A stretch of 64,000 nt of DNA from Candidatus Accumulibacter meliphilus (GTDB lineage Bacteria > Pseudomonadota > Gammaproteobacteria > Burkholderiales > Rhodocyclaceae): the NCBI GenBank assembly GCA_003332265.1, contig QPGA01000017.1, positions 18,675 through 82,674 on the forward strand, in the 5' to 3' direction. The notes under the pieces were generated by a model, which saw nothing but the letters and a program-made list of their open reading frames with translations, was not told the DNA's origin and searched no databases. Numbering within the stretch: the first letter of the stretch is position 1; each line of letters begins with the position of its first letter. Shown piece after piece: positions 33,991-44,525 of this stretch. Made by a program: the position numbers and the translations under genes.

Positions 33991-35198
33991 TATTTACCTC
34001 CAGAAGTTTGTGCCAGCGCGGCAATCGGCGCCGCTTGGTCGCCGCCCGGATCGTCGAGATCGTTTCTCTTCACTCCGACGGCGACGAAAAGCAGACCGAG
34101 CAGCGCAAACGCCGCGCTCATGGTGAAAGTGGAAGCCGCCCCCCAGACGTCCCAGCTCCAACCGCTGAGCAGAGTGCCAAGCAAGCCTCCAGCGCCAAAC
34201 GACAGACTCGAATACAAGGCCTGGCCACGCGCCTGAGAGCGACCCGGAAACCAGCGATTGACAGCGGCAATCGCCGCCGCATGGTAGGCGCCGAAAGTGA
34301 AGCCATGCAGCAGCTGCGCGACGACGATCAGCGCCACGCTGTCGACAGCCCAGCCAATCATCAGGAAGCGCACGATGGCGGCCGCAAAGCTGAGCAGCAA
34401 AATGGTCCGCAAGCCAAAGCGACGCAGCAAGCCAACCATGAAGAAAAAGACCACGATCTCGGCAAGAACGCCGAGGGACCACAGGCAACCGACCAGGAAC
34501 TTGCTGTAGTGATGCTCGGCGAGGTGAATCGAGTAGAACACGTACAGGGCGCCGTGCGCCGCCGACATCGCGACACAGGCGGCAAAAAGCGCCCTGACGC
34601 GCCGCTGGCGAAGGATTTCACCCACCGGCCGCTGCTCATTGCTGGCCGCGTGCGCCGGCGCCTCGGGAACCGCCAGTGCATAAACGAGAATTCCGGCCAG
34701 CGTTGCCGCGATCACCCACAGCAACGCGGACAGTGGCAGCCGGTCGAGTAGCGCTCCGGTGCCCATCACCGCGACGATGAAACCGACCGAACCCCACAAC
34801 CGAATGCGACTGTAACGTGCCGGTTGCTCGCGCAGATGATCGAAGGTCAGCGTCTCGACCAGCGGCAACGCGGCGCTCCAGAAAAACGCCAGCAAGGCCA
34901 TGGCCAGCAGCATTGCCTCGAAGCTGCGCACGGCAAAGAAGAGCGAAAAACCGATCAGGCTGAGGATGCCGGCGAGGCGGACGATGGCCACCCGCTGCCC
35001 CAGGCGGTCGGCCAGCGCGCCCCACAGATAGGGCGCGAACAGGCGCATCAACTGCATCTGGGACATCAGCACACCGATGTCCCAGGCCGAAAACGACAGC
35101 GACTGAAGATAGAGCCCGAAATACGGTGAGAACGCGCCGATGAAGGCGAAATAAAAGAAGTAGTAGCCGGAAAGACGCCAGTAGGGCAGAGCATGCAT
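33990..35198 (-). CDS. MFS transporter, HcaT-like (MFS_1_like family)
   Basis: A 402-residue, 12-helix permease that begins LPYWRLSGYYFFYFAFIGAFSPYFGLYLQ, typical of the MFS_1_like group that includes the 3-phenylpropionate permease HcaT and nucleoside permeases. PYLWGALADRLGQR carries the loop 2-3 motif. The substrate is unknown and no catabolic genes are near. Co-transcribed with the M48 protease gene. Confidence 0.85.
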   Translation of the reverse strand: MHALPYWRLSGYYFFYFAFIGAFSPYFGLYLQSLSFSAWDIGVLMSQMQLMRLFAPYLWGALADRLGQRVAIVRLAGILSLIGFSLFFAVRSFEAMLLAMALLAFFWSAALPLVETLTFDHLREQPARYSRIRLWGSVGFIVAVMGTGALLDRLPLSALLWVIAATLAGILVYALAVPEAPAHAASNEQRPVGEILRQRRVRALFAACVAMSAAHGALYVFYSIHLAEHHYSKFLVGCLWSLGVLAEIVVFFFMVGLLRRFGLRTILLLSFAAAIVRFLMIGWAVDSVALIVVAQLLHGFTFGAYHAAAIAAVNRWFPGRSQARGQALYSSLSFGAGGLLGTLLSGWSWDVWGAASTFTMSAAFALLGLLFVAVGVKRNDLDDPGGDQAAPIAALAQTSGGK

Positions 35199-35294
35199 CC
35201 GGCAATTCTACCGGATGGTGCCGCAGCACCCGGCGGCTAGCGTCGGCTAGCGGCTCGCCGACTCCATTGCCCGGTTGCTCAGCCGTTCAATCGC

Positions 35295-35546
35295 TCAATT
35301 GCTGTTCTTGAACGCAACCAGCATCCGGTACATCTGATCCTTGAGCAGTACGCGCTGCTTCTTCATCGTTTCGATCGTGAAATCGCCGACCGGCAGGTCT
35401 TCTTCTTCGAGACGCTCGACCTCGCGCGTCAGCTGATGGTATTCGTCATACATCTCGCCAAACGGCTCGCTCGAAGCTTTCAGGGCGTGAATCGAATCCA
35501 GGTACTCGGGGAACTCGTGGTGCAGGTCGTGGTGCTCAATTTGCAT
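35295..35546 (-). CDS. YdcH/DUF465 family small protein
   Basis: An 83-residue coiled-coil protein: HHEFPEYLDSIHALKASS followed by FGEMYDEYHQLTREVERLEE and MKKQRVLLKDQMYRML. DUF465 proteins are widespread and their function is unknown. It sits 79 bases downstream of aroC and may share its transcript. Confidence 0.85.
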   Translation of the reverse strand: MQIEHHDLHHEFPEYLDSIHALKASSEPFGEMYDEYHQLTREVERLEEEDLPVGDFTIETMKKQRVLLKDQMYRMLVAFKNSN

Positions 35547-35625
35547 GATCGTAGCCTCTCGCTGATCCCGGCCGGCCCGATGCGCGACCAGACCATGCGA
35601 TTATAACCAGAGCCACAGGCTGCCG

Positions 35626-36744
35626 TCACTTCGCCCCAACATTGATGATTGCCGAACCAGGAATTCGCGGCGTGGCGCAGCGCACGTCGCCGCACTGGGC
35701 GCGATGACGTAAGGCATGATCGATCAAGACCAGCGCCAGCATCGCCTCGGCAATCGGTGCCGCGCGGATACCGACGCAGGGATCGTGCCGGCCATGCGTT
35801 TCGACCATGGCCGTATTGCCGGCACGGTCTACGGAACGTCGCGGCAAGCGGATGCTCGAGGTCGGTTTGATCGCCACACTGACGACCAGGTCCTGACCTG
35901 TGGAGATACCGCCGAGCACTCCGCCGGCATGATTGCTGAGAAAACCCTGCGGCGTCATTTCGTCGCCATGCTCGCTGCCGCGCTGGGCAATGCTGGCAAA
36001 ACCGGCGCCGATCTCGACCCCTTTGACGGCATTGATGCTCATCATCGCGTAGGCAATCTCGGCGTCGAGCCGGTCGTAGACCGGTTCGCCCCAACCGGGC
36101 GGTACGCCGCTGGCAGCGACGCTGATCTTCGCGCCCACCGAATCGCCCGCCTTGCGCAATCGATCCATGTAATCCTCCAGCTCCGGAACAATCGCCGCAT
36201 TCGGCGCGAAGAAGGGATTGCCGGCGATTGCCGCGGCGTCGAGAAAGGGGATCTCGATGGGCCCAAGCTGGCTCATCCAGGCGCTGATCGTGACCCCGTA
36301 ACGCTCAGCCAACCACTTGCGGGCGATCGCCCCGGCGGCGACACGCACCGCCGTTTCGCGCGCCGACGAGCGACCGCCGCCGCGATGATCGCGAAAACCG
36401 TACTTCTGCGTGTAGACGTAGTCCGCATGCCCCGGCCGGAAGGTCTCGGCAATATTGCCGTAGTCCTTGCTGCGCTGATCCTGATTGCGGATCAACAGGC
36501 CGATCGGCGTTCCCGTCGTGCGGCCCGCGAAGACCCCCGAAAGAATCTCCACCTGATCGGGCTCGCGGCGCTGCGTCACATGCCGCGAGGTCCCCGGCCG
36601 ACGGCGGTCGAGTTGGCACTGGATGTCGGCTTCCGAAATGGCCAGCCCGGGCGGGCAGCCATCAACCACGCAGCCGATCGCCGGCCCGTGTGACTCACCA
36701 AACGAAGTCACGGTGAACAGCGTGCCAATGGTGTTGCCGGACAT
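35626..36744 (-). CDS. aroC: chorismate synthase
   Basis: Removes phosphate from EPSP to give chorismate, precursor of aromatic amino acids, folate and quinones; needs reduced FMN. The 372-residue product starts [20 protein letters not shown] and has the signatures [45 protein letters not shown] and the C-terminal [17 protein letters not shown]. The frame stays open 106 codons upstream, but this ATG is the conserved start. Confidence 0.97.
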   Translation of the reverse strand: MSGNTIGTLFTVTSFGESHGPAIGCVVDGCPPGLAISEADIQCQLDRRRPGTSRHVTQRREPDQVEILSGVFAGRTTGTPIGLLIRNQDQRSKDYGNIAETFRPGHADYVYTQKYGFRDHRGGGRSSARETAVRVAAGAIARKWLAERYGVTISAWMSQLGPIEIPFLDAAAIAGNPFFAPNAAIVPELEDYMDRLRKAGDSVGAKISVAASGVPPGWGEPVYDRLDAEIAYAMMSINAVKGVEIGAGFASIAQRGSEHGDEMTPQGFLSNHAGGVLGGISTGQDLVVSVAIKPTSSIRLPRRSVDRAGNTAMVETHGRHDPCVGIRAAPIAEAMLALVLIDHALRHRAQCGDVRCATPRIPGSAIINVGAK

Positions 36745-37095
36745 GGTTTTCTCTTGAGCGTTAGAATAGGTGCAAAGTCTACCATAGCGATCAGCCCACG
36801 CTCCGCAGCCAGTCCGATGACCGACAAGCCTGCCCGTTCCGCGAAACCACTGCCGACGCCGAGCGCGAAAGCAGCCGCGCGGCAGCCCTCCCCGCCGCCG
36901 ATGAATGCCCTGCGCCAGGCAGACACTCGCTGGCAGCGAAGCGTTCGCTATGGCTGGGACAAGGGAGGCAGCAAGGGCGGGAGGTAGTAGCCAGCCACGG
37001 CCAAGCGCAGCCGTCACGATGCGCAAGAATCGGGTGGCCAGGAGCCGCTGCCGAGACGACAATCGAAGCCCACCCCCTCCTTACGAAAGTCCTGC
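36745..37095. other. 351-base intergenic region without a recognised gene
   Basis: Divergent spacer between aroC (minus) and the EamA gene (plus). Open frames in it are low in complexity and match nothing I know. It must carry the promoters of both genes, but I see no convincing -35/-10 or -24/-12 pair. Confidence 0.6.
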
Positions 37096-37974
37096 ATGGA
37101 CGCTGCAAGTATCACCCGATTGTTCTTTCTCGCTGCCATCTGGGGCGCTTCGTTTCTGTTCATGCGCATCAGCGTCCCGGCGTTCGGTCCGGTGGCGCTG
37201 ATCATGTTTCGCGTCGGCATCGCCGCCGTATTCCTCTGGCTGGTCGCCCGCGTCCTGAAACAGTCGCTGGGAATGGGCCGCCTGTGGAAGCACTTTCTGA
37301 GCATTGGCGTCCTCAACTCGGCGCTCCCCTTCCTGCTCTTTGCCTACGCCGCGCAATCGCTGCCGGCCTCGCTGCTGGCAATTCTCAACGCCACTTCGCC
37401 GCTCTTCGGAGCGGCGATCGGCGCGCTCTGGCTGGGCGTGCCGCTGACCGGCAGCGTCGCCCTCGGCCTCGGCTGCGGCTTGGCTGGGGTCAGCGTGCTC
37501 GTTGGCCAGAACCTCGCGCTGGCCGGCAGCGCTGAGTGGCCGGCGGTCGCCGCCGGGCTGCTCGCGCCGCTCTCGTACAGCCTGGCGAGCCTCTACACCA
37601 AGGCCCGCCCCGGCCTGGCTACGCCCTTCGGCAATGCGCACGGCAGCATGTGGATGGCTACCCTGGTGCTGCTGCCGCTGTTCCTTCTGGCCCCTGTGCG
37701 GCAGACGCCCGATGTCGGCGACTGGACAGCCGTCGCCCTGCTGGCGATCGTCTGCACCGGCGCTGCCTACCTGCTCTATTTTCGCCTGATCGACGATGTC
37801 GGCCCGACGCGCGCGCTGTCGGTGACTTTTCTGATCCCGGTCTTCGGCGTTCTCTGGGGGACCTTGTTCCTCGGCGAAGCCGTCGGCTGGCACACCCTGC
37901 TCGGCGGCACGCTGATCCTGACCGGCATCGCGCTGACCGCCGGCCTGCTCGGACGGCGCGGGCAAACGTCATGA
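37096..37974 (+). CDS. EamA/DMT superfamily transporter
   Basis: A 292-residue inner-membrane protein with ten helices in two EamA repeats (first LFFLAAIWGASFLFMRISVP, second from about residue 145 with APLSYSLASLYTKARPG). Members export amino acids or other metabolites; the substrate is not predictable. The 3' end overlaps the next gene by 4 bases (ATGA). Confidence 0.88.
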   Translation: MDAASITRLFFLAAIWGASFLFMRISVPAFGPVALIMFRVGIAAVFLWLVARVLKQSLGMGRLWKHFLSIGVLNSALPFLLFAYAAQSLPASLLAILNATSPLFGAAIGALWLGVPLTGSVALGLGCGLAGVSVLVGQNLALAGSAEWPAVAAGLLAPLSYSLASLYTKARPGLATPFGNAHGSMWMATLVLLPLFLLAPVRQTPDVGDWTAVALLAIVCTGAAYLLYFRLIDDVGPTRALSVTFLIPVFGVLWGTLFLGEAVGWHTLLGGTLILTGIALTAGLLGRRGQTS

Positions 37975-38879
37975 ACGAACTCGCCGCCCGCTGCCGCGCC
38001 TATGAAACGGTCGCCCGGGCAATTCGCTTCGTCAGACAGCGCAGCCCCTGCCAGCCCAGCCTGCAGGAGATCGCCGCACACGTCGGCATGAGCCATTTCC
38101 ATTTGCAGCGCCTGTTCAGCGTCTGGGTCGGCATTTCGCCGAAGCGCTTTCTGCAATACCTGACCACCGAACACGCCAGATCGCTGTTGCGTGGCGAGTA
38201 CGATGTGCTCTCCGCAGCGCACGCGGCAGGGCTCTCCGGACCCGGTCGGCTGCACGACCTGATGGTCGCCTGCGATGCGGCAACCCCGGGCGAAGTGCGT
38301 TCCCTGGGCGAGGGGCTGCTGATCACCTACGGCTTCGGGCCGACGCCGTTCGGGCGAGTCATTGCCGGCACCACCGCCCGCGGCCTCTGCCATCTGCAGT
38401 TCGTGAACGCGAATGACAGCACCGACGACGCCGATGGCGACGCCACATGGCAACTGCAGGCCGACTGGCAGCACGCGCGACTGCACCGCGACGATGCAGC
38501 GCTGGCAAGCAGCATCGGACGCGTTTTTTCGCTGGTCGGCGAAGAACAACCGCTGCACATTCTCCTGCGTGGCACGAATTTTCAGCTTAAAGTCTGGCAA
38601 GCGCTGATCGACATTGCTCCCGGCGAGGTGGTCTCGTACGGAGAATTGGCCGCGCGCATCGAACATCCTCACGCCCAACGCGCGGTCGCTTCCGCGCTGG
38701 CCCGCAACCGTATCGCCGTTCTGATTCCCTGCCATCGCGTCATTCGCGAGAATGGTGACATCGGCAATTATCGCTGGGGCGGCGACCGTAAACAGGCGCT
38801 ATTGTCGGTCGAAGCGGCGCGCAGCCTTAGTCCAGGCTGCGCACAAGGATCCGCAGCGGGAAAGGTGGCGGTACGGTAG
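37971..38879 (+). CDS. Ada-like protein: AraC-type domain fused to methylated-DNA cysteine S-methyltransferase
   Basis: A 302-residue protein with an AraC HTH domain (about 12-100: LQEIAAHVGMSHFHLQRLFSVWVGISPKRFLQYL) followed by an O6-alkylguanine transferase domain with the acceptor Cys254 in LIPCHRVIRENGDIGNYRWG. It repairs O6-methylguanine. The N-terminal zinc/phosphotriester domain of E. coli Ada is absent, so methylation-triggered activation as in Ada is unlikely. The ATG at 37971 overlaps the EamA stop; the frame is open upstream inside that gene but not homologous. Confidence 0.9.
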   Translation: MNELAARCRAYETVARAIRFVRQRSPCQPSLQEIAAHVGMSHFHLQRLFSVWVGISPKRFLQYLTTEHARSLLRGEYDVLSAAHAAGLSGPGRLHDLMVACDAATPGEVRSLGEGLLITYGFGPTPFGRVIAGTTARGLCHLQFVNANDSTDDADGDATWQLQADWQHARLHRDDAALASSIGRVFSLVGEEQPLHILLRGTNFQLKVWQALIDIAPGEVVSYGELAARIEHPHAQRAVASALARNRIAVLIPCHRVIRENGDIGNYRWGGDRKQALLSVEAARSLSPGCAQGSAAGKVAVR

Positions 38880-38916
38880 CAGCTGGCAAACCGTACCGCC
38901 ACCCGCACCGCAAAAC

Positions 38917-38943
38917 AAAAAACCGGCTCAAAGCCGGTTTTTT
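38917..38943. terminator. bidirectional rho-independent terminator
   Basis: A perfect inverted repeat aaaaaaccggct/agccggtttttt with a 3-base loop, placed between the convergent Ada-like gene and tRNA-Pro; A and T runs on both sides allow it to serve both. Confidence 0.9.
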
Positions 38944-38968
38944 GTTTGCTCTAACTTCTTGATTCTTT

Positions 38969-39045
38969 TGGTCGGGGCGCCGGGATTCGAACTCGGGACC
39001 CCTTGCACCCCATGCAAGTGCGCTACCAGGCTGCGCCACGCCCCG
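38969..39045 (-). tRNA. tRNA-Pro (GGG anticodon)
   Basis: On the minus strand a 77-base cloverleaf can be folded: acceptor CGGGGCG/CGCCCCG, D-arm with AGCCTGGTAGC, anticodon stem CTTGC/GCAAG with loop ATGGGGT (anticodon GGG), T-arm with GTTCGAATC, discriminator A and an encoded CCA. It follows merR at the end of the ihfA transcript and precedes the terminator. Confidence 0.96.
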
Positions 39046-39075
39046 ACAAGCTGCGAATTATAACCGAAATCGTCG

Positions 39076-39453
39076 TCAGCACCCTTCAAGCCGCAGCATT
39101 TCTGCAATGCTCAGCAACTCGGCACGCAGCAGCTCGTTGCTCATCAGCGAGTCGTTGCTGGCGGCCTCCGGCTCGTCATCTTCGAGCCGATGGCGAGCAC
39201 CGCTGATCGTGAAACCCTGACTATAGAGAAGCTCCCGGATACGGCGCACCAGGAGCACTTCGTGGTGTTGGTAGTAGCGGCGGTTGCCGCGGCGTTTGAC
39301 CGGTTTGAGTTGCGAAAACTCCTGCTCCCAATAGCGCAACACGTGCGGCTTGACGCCACACAGCTCGCTCACCTCGCCGATCGTGAAGTAACGCTTGGCC
39401 GGTATGGCCGGCAACGGCTCATTGCCGATGTCTCTAGGATTGGCTTCCATCAT
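39076..39453 (-). CDS. MerR family transcriptional regulator
   Basis: A 125-residue protein with a MerR-type winged HTH ([25 protein letters not shown]) and the [20 protein letters not shown] recognition wing, but a short C-terminus with no metal-binding cysteine set. This small MerR protein downstream of ihfA is standard in betaproteobacteria; its target is unknown. It overlaps ihfA by 20 bases. Confidence 0.9.
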   Translation of the reverse strand: MMEANPRDIGNEPLPAIPAKRYFTIGEVSELCGVKPHVLRYWEQEFSQLKPVKRRGNRRYYQHHEVLLVRRIRELLYSQGFTISGARHRLEDDEPEAASNDSLMSNELLRAELLSIAEMLRLEGC

Positions 39454-39736
39454 AAGCGTGCTCCACCTCGGCCTTCAGTTTCTGGCTGGCATGAAAAGTG
39501 ACCACGCGTCGCGCAGTGATCGGGATTTCTTCGCCAGTTTTTGGGTTGCGGCCTGGCCGCTGCGGTTTGTCGCGCAATTGGAAATTACCGAATCCGGAGA
39601 GCTTCACACTATCCCCCCGTTCCAGCGCATTGCGGATCTCTTCGAAAAAAGCCTCCACCATGTCCTTGGCCTCGCGCTTGTTCAGGCCGACCTTCTCGAA
39701 CAGAAAATCGGCCAGCTCTGCTTTCGTAAGCGTCAT
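39434..39736 (-). CDS. ihfA: integration host factor subunit alpha
   Basis: DNA-bending histone-like protein, partner of IhfB. The 100-residue product has [23 protein letters not shown], the signature [29 protein letters not shown] and the DNA-intercalating beta arm. It lies 12 bases after pheT. IHF commonly assists sigma-54 promoters such as the two in this window. Confidence 0.97.
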   Translation of the reverse strand: MTLTKAELADFLFEKVGLNKREAKDMVEAFFEEIRNALERGDSVKLSGFGNFQLRDKPQRPGRNPKTGEEIPITARRVVTFHASQKLKAEVEHAYDGSQS

Positions 39737-39748
39737 ACCCTCCCTTTC

Positions 39749-42124
39749 TCAGACCCGCAGCTGCGCCGCAAATGTCGTTTGCAGATAGGCCACCAGGTGC
39801 TGCATGGCGGCCTCGACTTCGACTTCCTGCAATGTTTTTCGAGTATCTTGCATCATTATTCGGAAGGCAAGGCTTTTCTTGCCAGCCTCGACCCCAGGTC
39901 CGACATAGACGTCGAACAGATTGATTTCACGAACGATTTCCGAACGATTGGCGATCATGCCGTCAATCAAGGGCTGCAAATCCAGTTTCTGATCGACCAC
40001 GATAGCCATATCACGTATGACCGGTGGTTGCCGCGAGACCTCCGTGTATCGCGCCAGGCTGACCATGACCACAGCATCCAGATCGACTTCGAAGACGACC
40101 GGCGCCAGCGGCAGTTCGTATTTTTGCTGCCACTGCGGATGCAGCTCGCCGACGAAGCCAATGGCCTGGCCAGCGACGACGACGCGCGCACTGCGCCCGG
40201 GATGCAGGGCCGGATGCTGCGCAGCCTCGAAGTGGGCCATGCGCGGTGCGAGCAAGCGCTCGAGATCGCCCTTGATGTCGAAGAAATCGACCTTGCGTGC
40301 GGCACAGCCCCACTGCTCGGGAAAAGCACTGCCGTAAGCCAGTGCCGTGAGTTTCCACGGCTGACGAAAGCCGGCCACCGGTTCGCCCTGGGCGTCGCGA
40401 AAAAAACATCGCCCGGTCTCGAAAAAACGCGCCCGCGCCTGTCGCCGCTTGAGGTTGCTGGCAACGTTGGCGACGAGACCGCCGATCAGCGTCGAGCGCA
40501 TGACGCTCAGCTGACTGGCAATCGGGTTGGCCAGGCGAATCAGCTTGCTGTTGTCGGCAAAATCACGCTCCCAGGCCTCTTCGACGAAAGCGAAGTTGAC
40601 CACCTCCTGATAGCCGCAATCGGCGACGATCTGGCGCACACCTGCCAGGGGTCGTGTCTGCTCGGTCTGTGGCAGCATCGCCAGCAAGCCCGTCGGCGAG
40701 GTCGCCGGAATGTTTTCATAGCCGTGCAGGCGAGCCAGCTCTTCGATCAAGTCTTCCTCGATCTCGATGTCGAAGCGATAGCTCGGCGGGGTGACGATGA
40801 AGTCGTCGGCGTCCCTGCGAAAGGGCAGCGCGAGACGTGAAAAAAGCGCGCTGATTTGTTCGCCGTCGAGCGCTACGCCAAGCACCTTGGCGACGCGCGC
40901 CGGGCGCAGGCGAACCGCGTGGCGCTCAGGCAGGGTCGCCAGCGCTTCACTCACCGGTCCGGCCTGACCACCGCAGATATCGAGAACCAGACGCGTCGCT
41001 CGTTCGAGCGCGCGCCGCGTGCCGCCGAAATCGACGCCGCGCTCGAAACGATGTGACGCGTCGGAAACAAAGCTGTAACGACGGGCACGACCGGCAATCG
41101 CCGTCGGCGCAAAAAAAGCCGACTCGAGAAATAACTCGCTGGTAGCCAGGCTGATGCCGCTTTCTTCGCCACCCATCACTCCGCCCATCGCCAGCGGCCG
41201 CTGCTCATCGGCGATCAGCAGCACATCGTCCTGCAACTCCAGGGTCTGCTCGTTGAGCAGGGTGATTTTTTCGCCCGCAAGCGCCATGCGCGCGTGAATG
41301 GCGCCGTGCAAACGGCTGTTGTCAAAAGCGTGCAGTGGCTGGCCGAGTTCGAGCATTACGTAGTTGGTGATATCGACCACGGCGGAAATCGGCCGGATAC
41401 CGCTGCGCTCGAGGCGACGACTCATCCAGGTCGGGGTCGGCGCCGCAGCGTCGACGCCGGCGATCACCCGCCCGCAGTAGCGTGGACAAGCTTCCGGCGC
41501 ATCGAGAACAATGGCCCGTGCAGTGGCGATGGATACCTCGACATCATCGACCGGCGTAAAGCGCGCCGGCGTTCCGGTCAGCGCGGCGACCTCGCGGGCG
41601 ACACCTTCCAGGGACAGGCAGTCCGCCCGATTCGGCGTCAGCTTGAGGGTCAACAAGCGGTCATCGAGATCGAGATGGCGACGAATATCCTCGCCCACCG
41701 GCGCATCGCCGCTCAGCAAGAGCAAGCCGGCGGCGTCTTCGGCAATACCGAGCTCCTTGGCCGAACAGAGCATTCCCGACGAGGCGACGCCACGCACCTT
41801 GGCGACCTTGATCGTGAAGCCGCCCGGCAGTTCGGCGCCGGGAAGCGCGCACGGCACCTTGATCCCGGCAGCCGCGTTCGGCGCCCCGCAAACGATCTGC
41901 AGCGTTTCGCCCGAACCGACATCGACACGACAGACATTGAGGCGATCGGCATCAGGATGCTTTTCGACTTCGAGCACCTGCGCGACGAGCACTTTGTCGA
42001 AGGCCGGAGCGACCGACTCTTCCTCCTCCACTTCGAGACCAGCCATGGTCAACAGATGCGAAAATTCGCTACCCGAACAAACGGGGTCGACGAAACTGCG
42101 AAGCCAGGATTCTGAAAATTTCAT
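39749..42124 (-). CDS. pheT: phenylalanine--tRNA ligase beta subunit
   Basis: The 791-residue beta subunit of the (alpha-beta)2 synthetase. Domains in order: EMAP-like tRNA-binding domain (about 39-150), B3/B4 editing domain (about 215-390, LGQPLHAFDNSRL), B5 domain (about 400-475), core-like domain and the C-terminal FDX-ACB anticodon-binding domain (ending near the last residues). Length equals the E. coli subunit (795). 63 bases follow pheS. Confidence 0.97.
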   Translation of the reverse strand: MKFSESWLRSFVDPVCSGSEFSHLLTMAGLEVEEEESVAPAFDKVLVAQVLEVEKHPDADRLNVCRVDVGSGETLQIVCGAPNAAAGIKVPCALPGAELPGGFTIKVAKVRGVASSGMLCSAKELGIAEDAAGLLLLSGDAPVGEDIRRHLDLDDRLLTLKLTPNRADCLSLEGVAREVAALTGTPARFTPVDDVEVSIATARAIVLDAPEACPRYCGRVIAGVDAAAPTPTWMSRRLERSGIRPISAVVDITNYVMLELGQPLHAFDNSRLHGAIHARMALAGEKITLLNEQTLELQDDVLLIADEQRPLAMGGVMGGEESGISLATSELFLESAFFAPTAIAGRARRYSFVSDASHRFERGVDFGGTRRALERATRLVLDICGGQAGPVSEALATLPERHAVRLRPARVAKVLGVALDGEQISALFSRLALPFRRDADDFIVTPPSYRFDIEIEEDLIEELARLHGYENIPATSPTGLLAMLPQTEQTRPLAGVRQIVADCGYQEVVNFAFVEEAWERDFADNSKLIRLANPIASQLSVMRSTLIGGLVANVASNLKRRQARARFFETGRCFFRDAQGEPVAGFRQPWKLTALAYGSAFPEQWGCAARKVDFFDIKGDLERLLAPRMAHFEAAQHPALHPGRSARVVVAGQAIGFVGELHPQWQQKYELPLAPVVFEVDLDAVVMVSLARYTEVSRQPPVIRDMAIVVDQKLDLQPLIDGMIANRSEIVREINLFDVYVGPGVEAGKKSLAFRIMMQDTRKTLQEVEVEAAMQHLVAYLQTTFAAQLRV

Positions 42125-42187
42125 GAACGCGAGAACTCAGGAGAAGGCATGATCGGCGAATGGGTCACAAGCGGTCACAGGCCGCGG

Positions 42188-43237
<1,050 letters not shown>

Positions 43238-43243
43238 TCACCG

Positions 43244-43269
43244 AAAAAAAGGAGGCTAGCGCCTCCTTT
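43244..43269 (-). terminator. terminator or attenuator between rplT and pheS
   Basis: On the minus strand a perfect 9-bp stem AAAGGAGGC/GCCTCCTTT with a 4-base loop is followed by T7, ten bases before the pheS start. In E. coli the same place holds the phenylalanyl-tRNA-controlled pheS attenuator with its leader peptide; no Phe-rich leader is visible here, so partial read-through termination is the simplest reading. Confidence 0.8.
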
Positions 43270-43286
43270 CTTGACACGGGTCGAGC

Positions 43287-43646
43287 TCAGGCGTCGAGCT
43301 GGGCCTTGGCCTGCACGGCCAGAGCAGCAAAAGCCGGCTTGTCGAAAACAGCCAGATCGGCGAGCACCTTGCGATCCACTTCAATCTGCGCCTTCTTGAG
43401 GCCATTCATGAAGGTACTGTACTTCATGCCCAGTTCTCTGGCCGCGGCGTTGATACGGGCAATCCAGAGACTGCGAAACTGACGCTTGCGCTGGCGACGG
43501 TCACGATAGGCATACTGACCGGCCTTCATCACCGCCTGTTTGGCGACACGATAGACATTCTTGCGGCGACCGCGGTAACCCTTGGCCAGGGCGAGGATTT
43601 TCTTGTGGCGGGCGTGCGCGGTTACACCGCGTTTGACTCGGGGCAT
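43287..43646 (-). CDS. rplT: 50S ribosomal protein L20
   Basis: A 119-residue basic protein with the L20 signature ([25 protein letters not shown] and [13 protein letters not shown]). It is needed early in 50S assembly; in E. coli L20 represses rpmI-rplT translation by binding their mRNA. Starts 11 bases after rpmI. Confidence 0.98.
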   Translation of the reverse strand: MPRVKRGVTAHARHKKILALAKGYRGRRKNVYRVAKQAVMKAGQYAYRDRRQRKRQFRSLWIARINAAARELGMKYSTFMNGLKKAQIEVDRKVLADLAVFDKPAFAALAVQAKAQLDA

Positions 43647-43657
43647 CTCTTATCTCC

Positions 43658-43855
43658 TCAAGCGTAAGGCATCATGGAACGAACCATGGCCTTGTCAGCT
43701 GCATGAACTTCGGTCGTCCCGCGCAACTGGCGCTTGGTCTTGGTGTCCTTCTTGGTCAGGATGTGACGCTTGAACGCCTGCGCGCGCTTGATGCGGCCGC
43801 TGGCGCTGACCGTGAAGCGTTTTTTTGCTCCACTTTTGGTCTTCATTTTGGGCAT
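43658..43855 (-). CDS. rpmI: 50S ribosomal protein L35
   Basis: A 65-residue basic protein: [20 protein letters not shown], with [21 protein letters not shown]. It lies 116 bases after infC; that spacer contains a small inverted repeat (ctcccgtcgggag on the minus strand, about 43890) which could be part of the L20 control region, although the pseudoknot seen in E. coli cannot be confirmed by eye. Confidence 0.97.
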   Translation of the reverse strand: MPKMKTKSGAKKRFTVSASGRIKRAQAFKRHILTKKDTKTKRQLRGTTEVHAADKAMVRSMMPYA

Positions 43856-43971
43856 TTCATGCTCCGTTTATAAACATGCTGCCAGGTGTCTCCCGACGGG
43901 AGCACTTTCGACCCGACCGCACTTGTTTTTGCTACCAGGATTTGTATCAGGACCTGCTTCTACATCTACCT

Positions 43972-44499
43972 CTACGACGATTTCTTCTTGCTCGGCGTCA
44001 GCACCATGACCATCTGCCGCCCTTCCATCTTCGGCATCTGCTCGACCACCGCCATTTCCTGCAAATCGCCTCTGATACGCTCGATCTGGCGCATGCCGAT
44101 ATCCTGATGCGCCATTTCTCGACCGCGGAAGCGCAAAGTGACCTTGACCTTGTCTTCTTCGTCCAGGAAGCGCGTCATGTTACGCAACTTGATCTGGTAG
44201 TCGTTCTCGTCGGTACCGGGGCGAAACTTGACCTCTTTGACCTGCACCTGCTTCTGTTTCTGTCGCTGCTCGTGCTGGCGCTTCTGCTCCTGGTACTTGA
44301 ACTTGCCAAAATCGACGATCCGGCAAACCGGCGGACGCGCCATCGGAGCGATCTCGACCAGATCAAGCCCCGCTTCCTCAGCGAGCGACAGTGCCTCCCT
44401 GGAACTCATGACCCCCAATGCCTCGCCATCCTCGCCGATGAGCCGGATTTCTATTGCATTGATCTCTTGGTTAACGCGTTGCGCCTTTTGCAGTGCGAT
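43972..44499 (-). CDS. infC: translation initiation factor IF-3, probable AUC start
   Basis: IF3 binds 30S and rejects wrong start codons. The conserved N-terminus [22 protein letters not shown] lies upstream of the first in-frame TTG or ATG, so the gene must start earlier. The only candidate with a ribosome site is ATC at 44497-44499, preceded by GGAG at 7 bases and giving (M)[12 protein letters not shown] and 175 residues. E. coli infC uses the equally rare AUU for autoregulation. The C-terminal domain ([18 protein letters not shown]) is intact. 26 bases follow thrS. Confidence 0.94.
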   Translation of the reverse strand: MALQKAQRVNQEINAIEIRLIGEDGEALGVMSSREALSLAEEAGLDLVEIAPMARPPVCRIVDFGKFKYQEQKRQHEQRQKQKQVQVKEVKFRPGTDENDYQIKLRNMTRFLDEEDKVKVTLRFRGREMAHQDIGMRQIERIRGDLQEMAVVEQMPKMEGRQMVMVLTPSKKKSS

Positions 44500-44525
44500 G
44501 GTTCCGCTCCTTGTGTCTACAGAAG

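Noticed and set aside
36754-36987. A 77-codon frame in the aroC-EamA spacer
   Set aside because: Low-complexity Ala/Pro/Ser composition, no clear ribosome site, and no similarity I can recognise.
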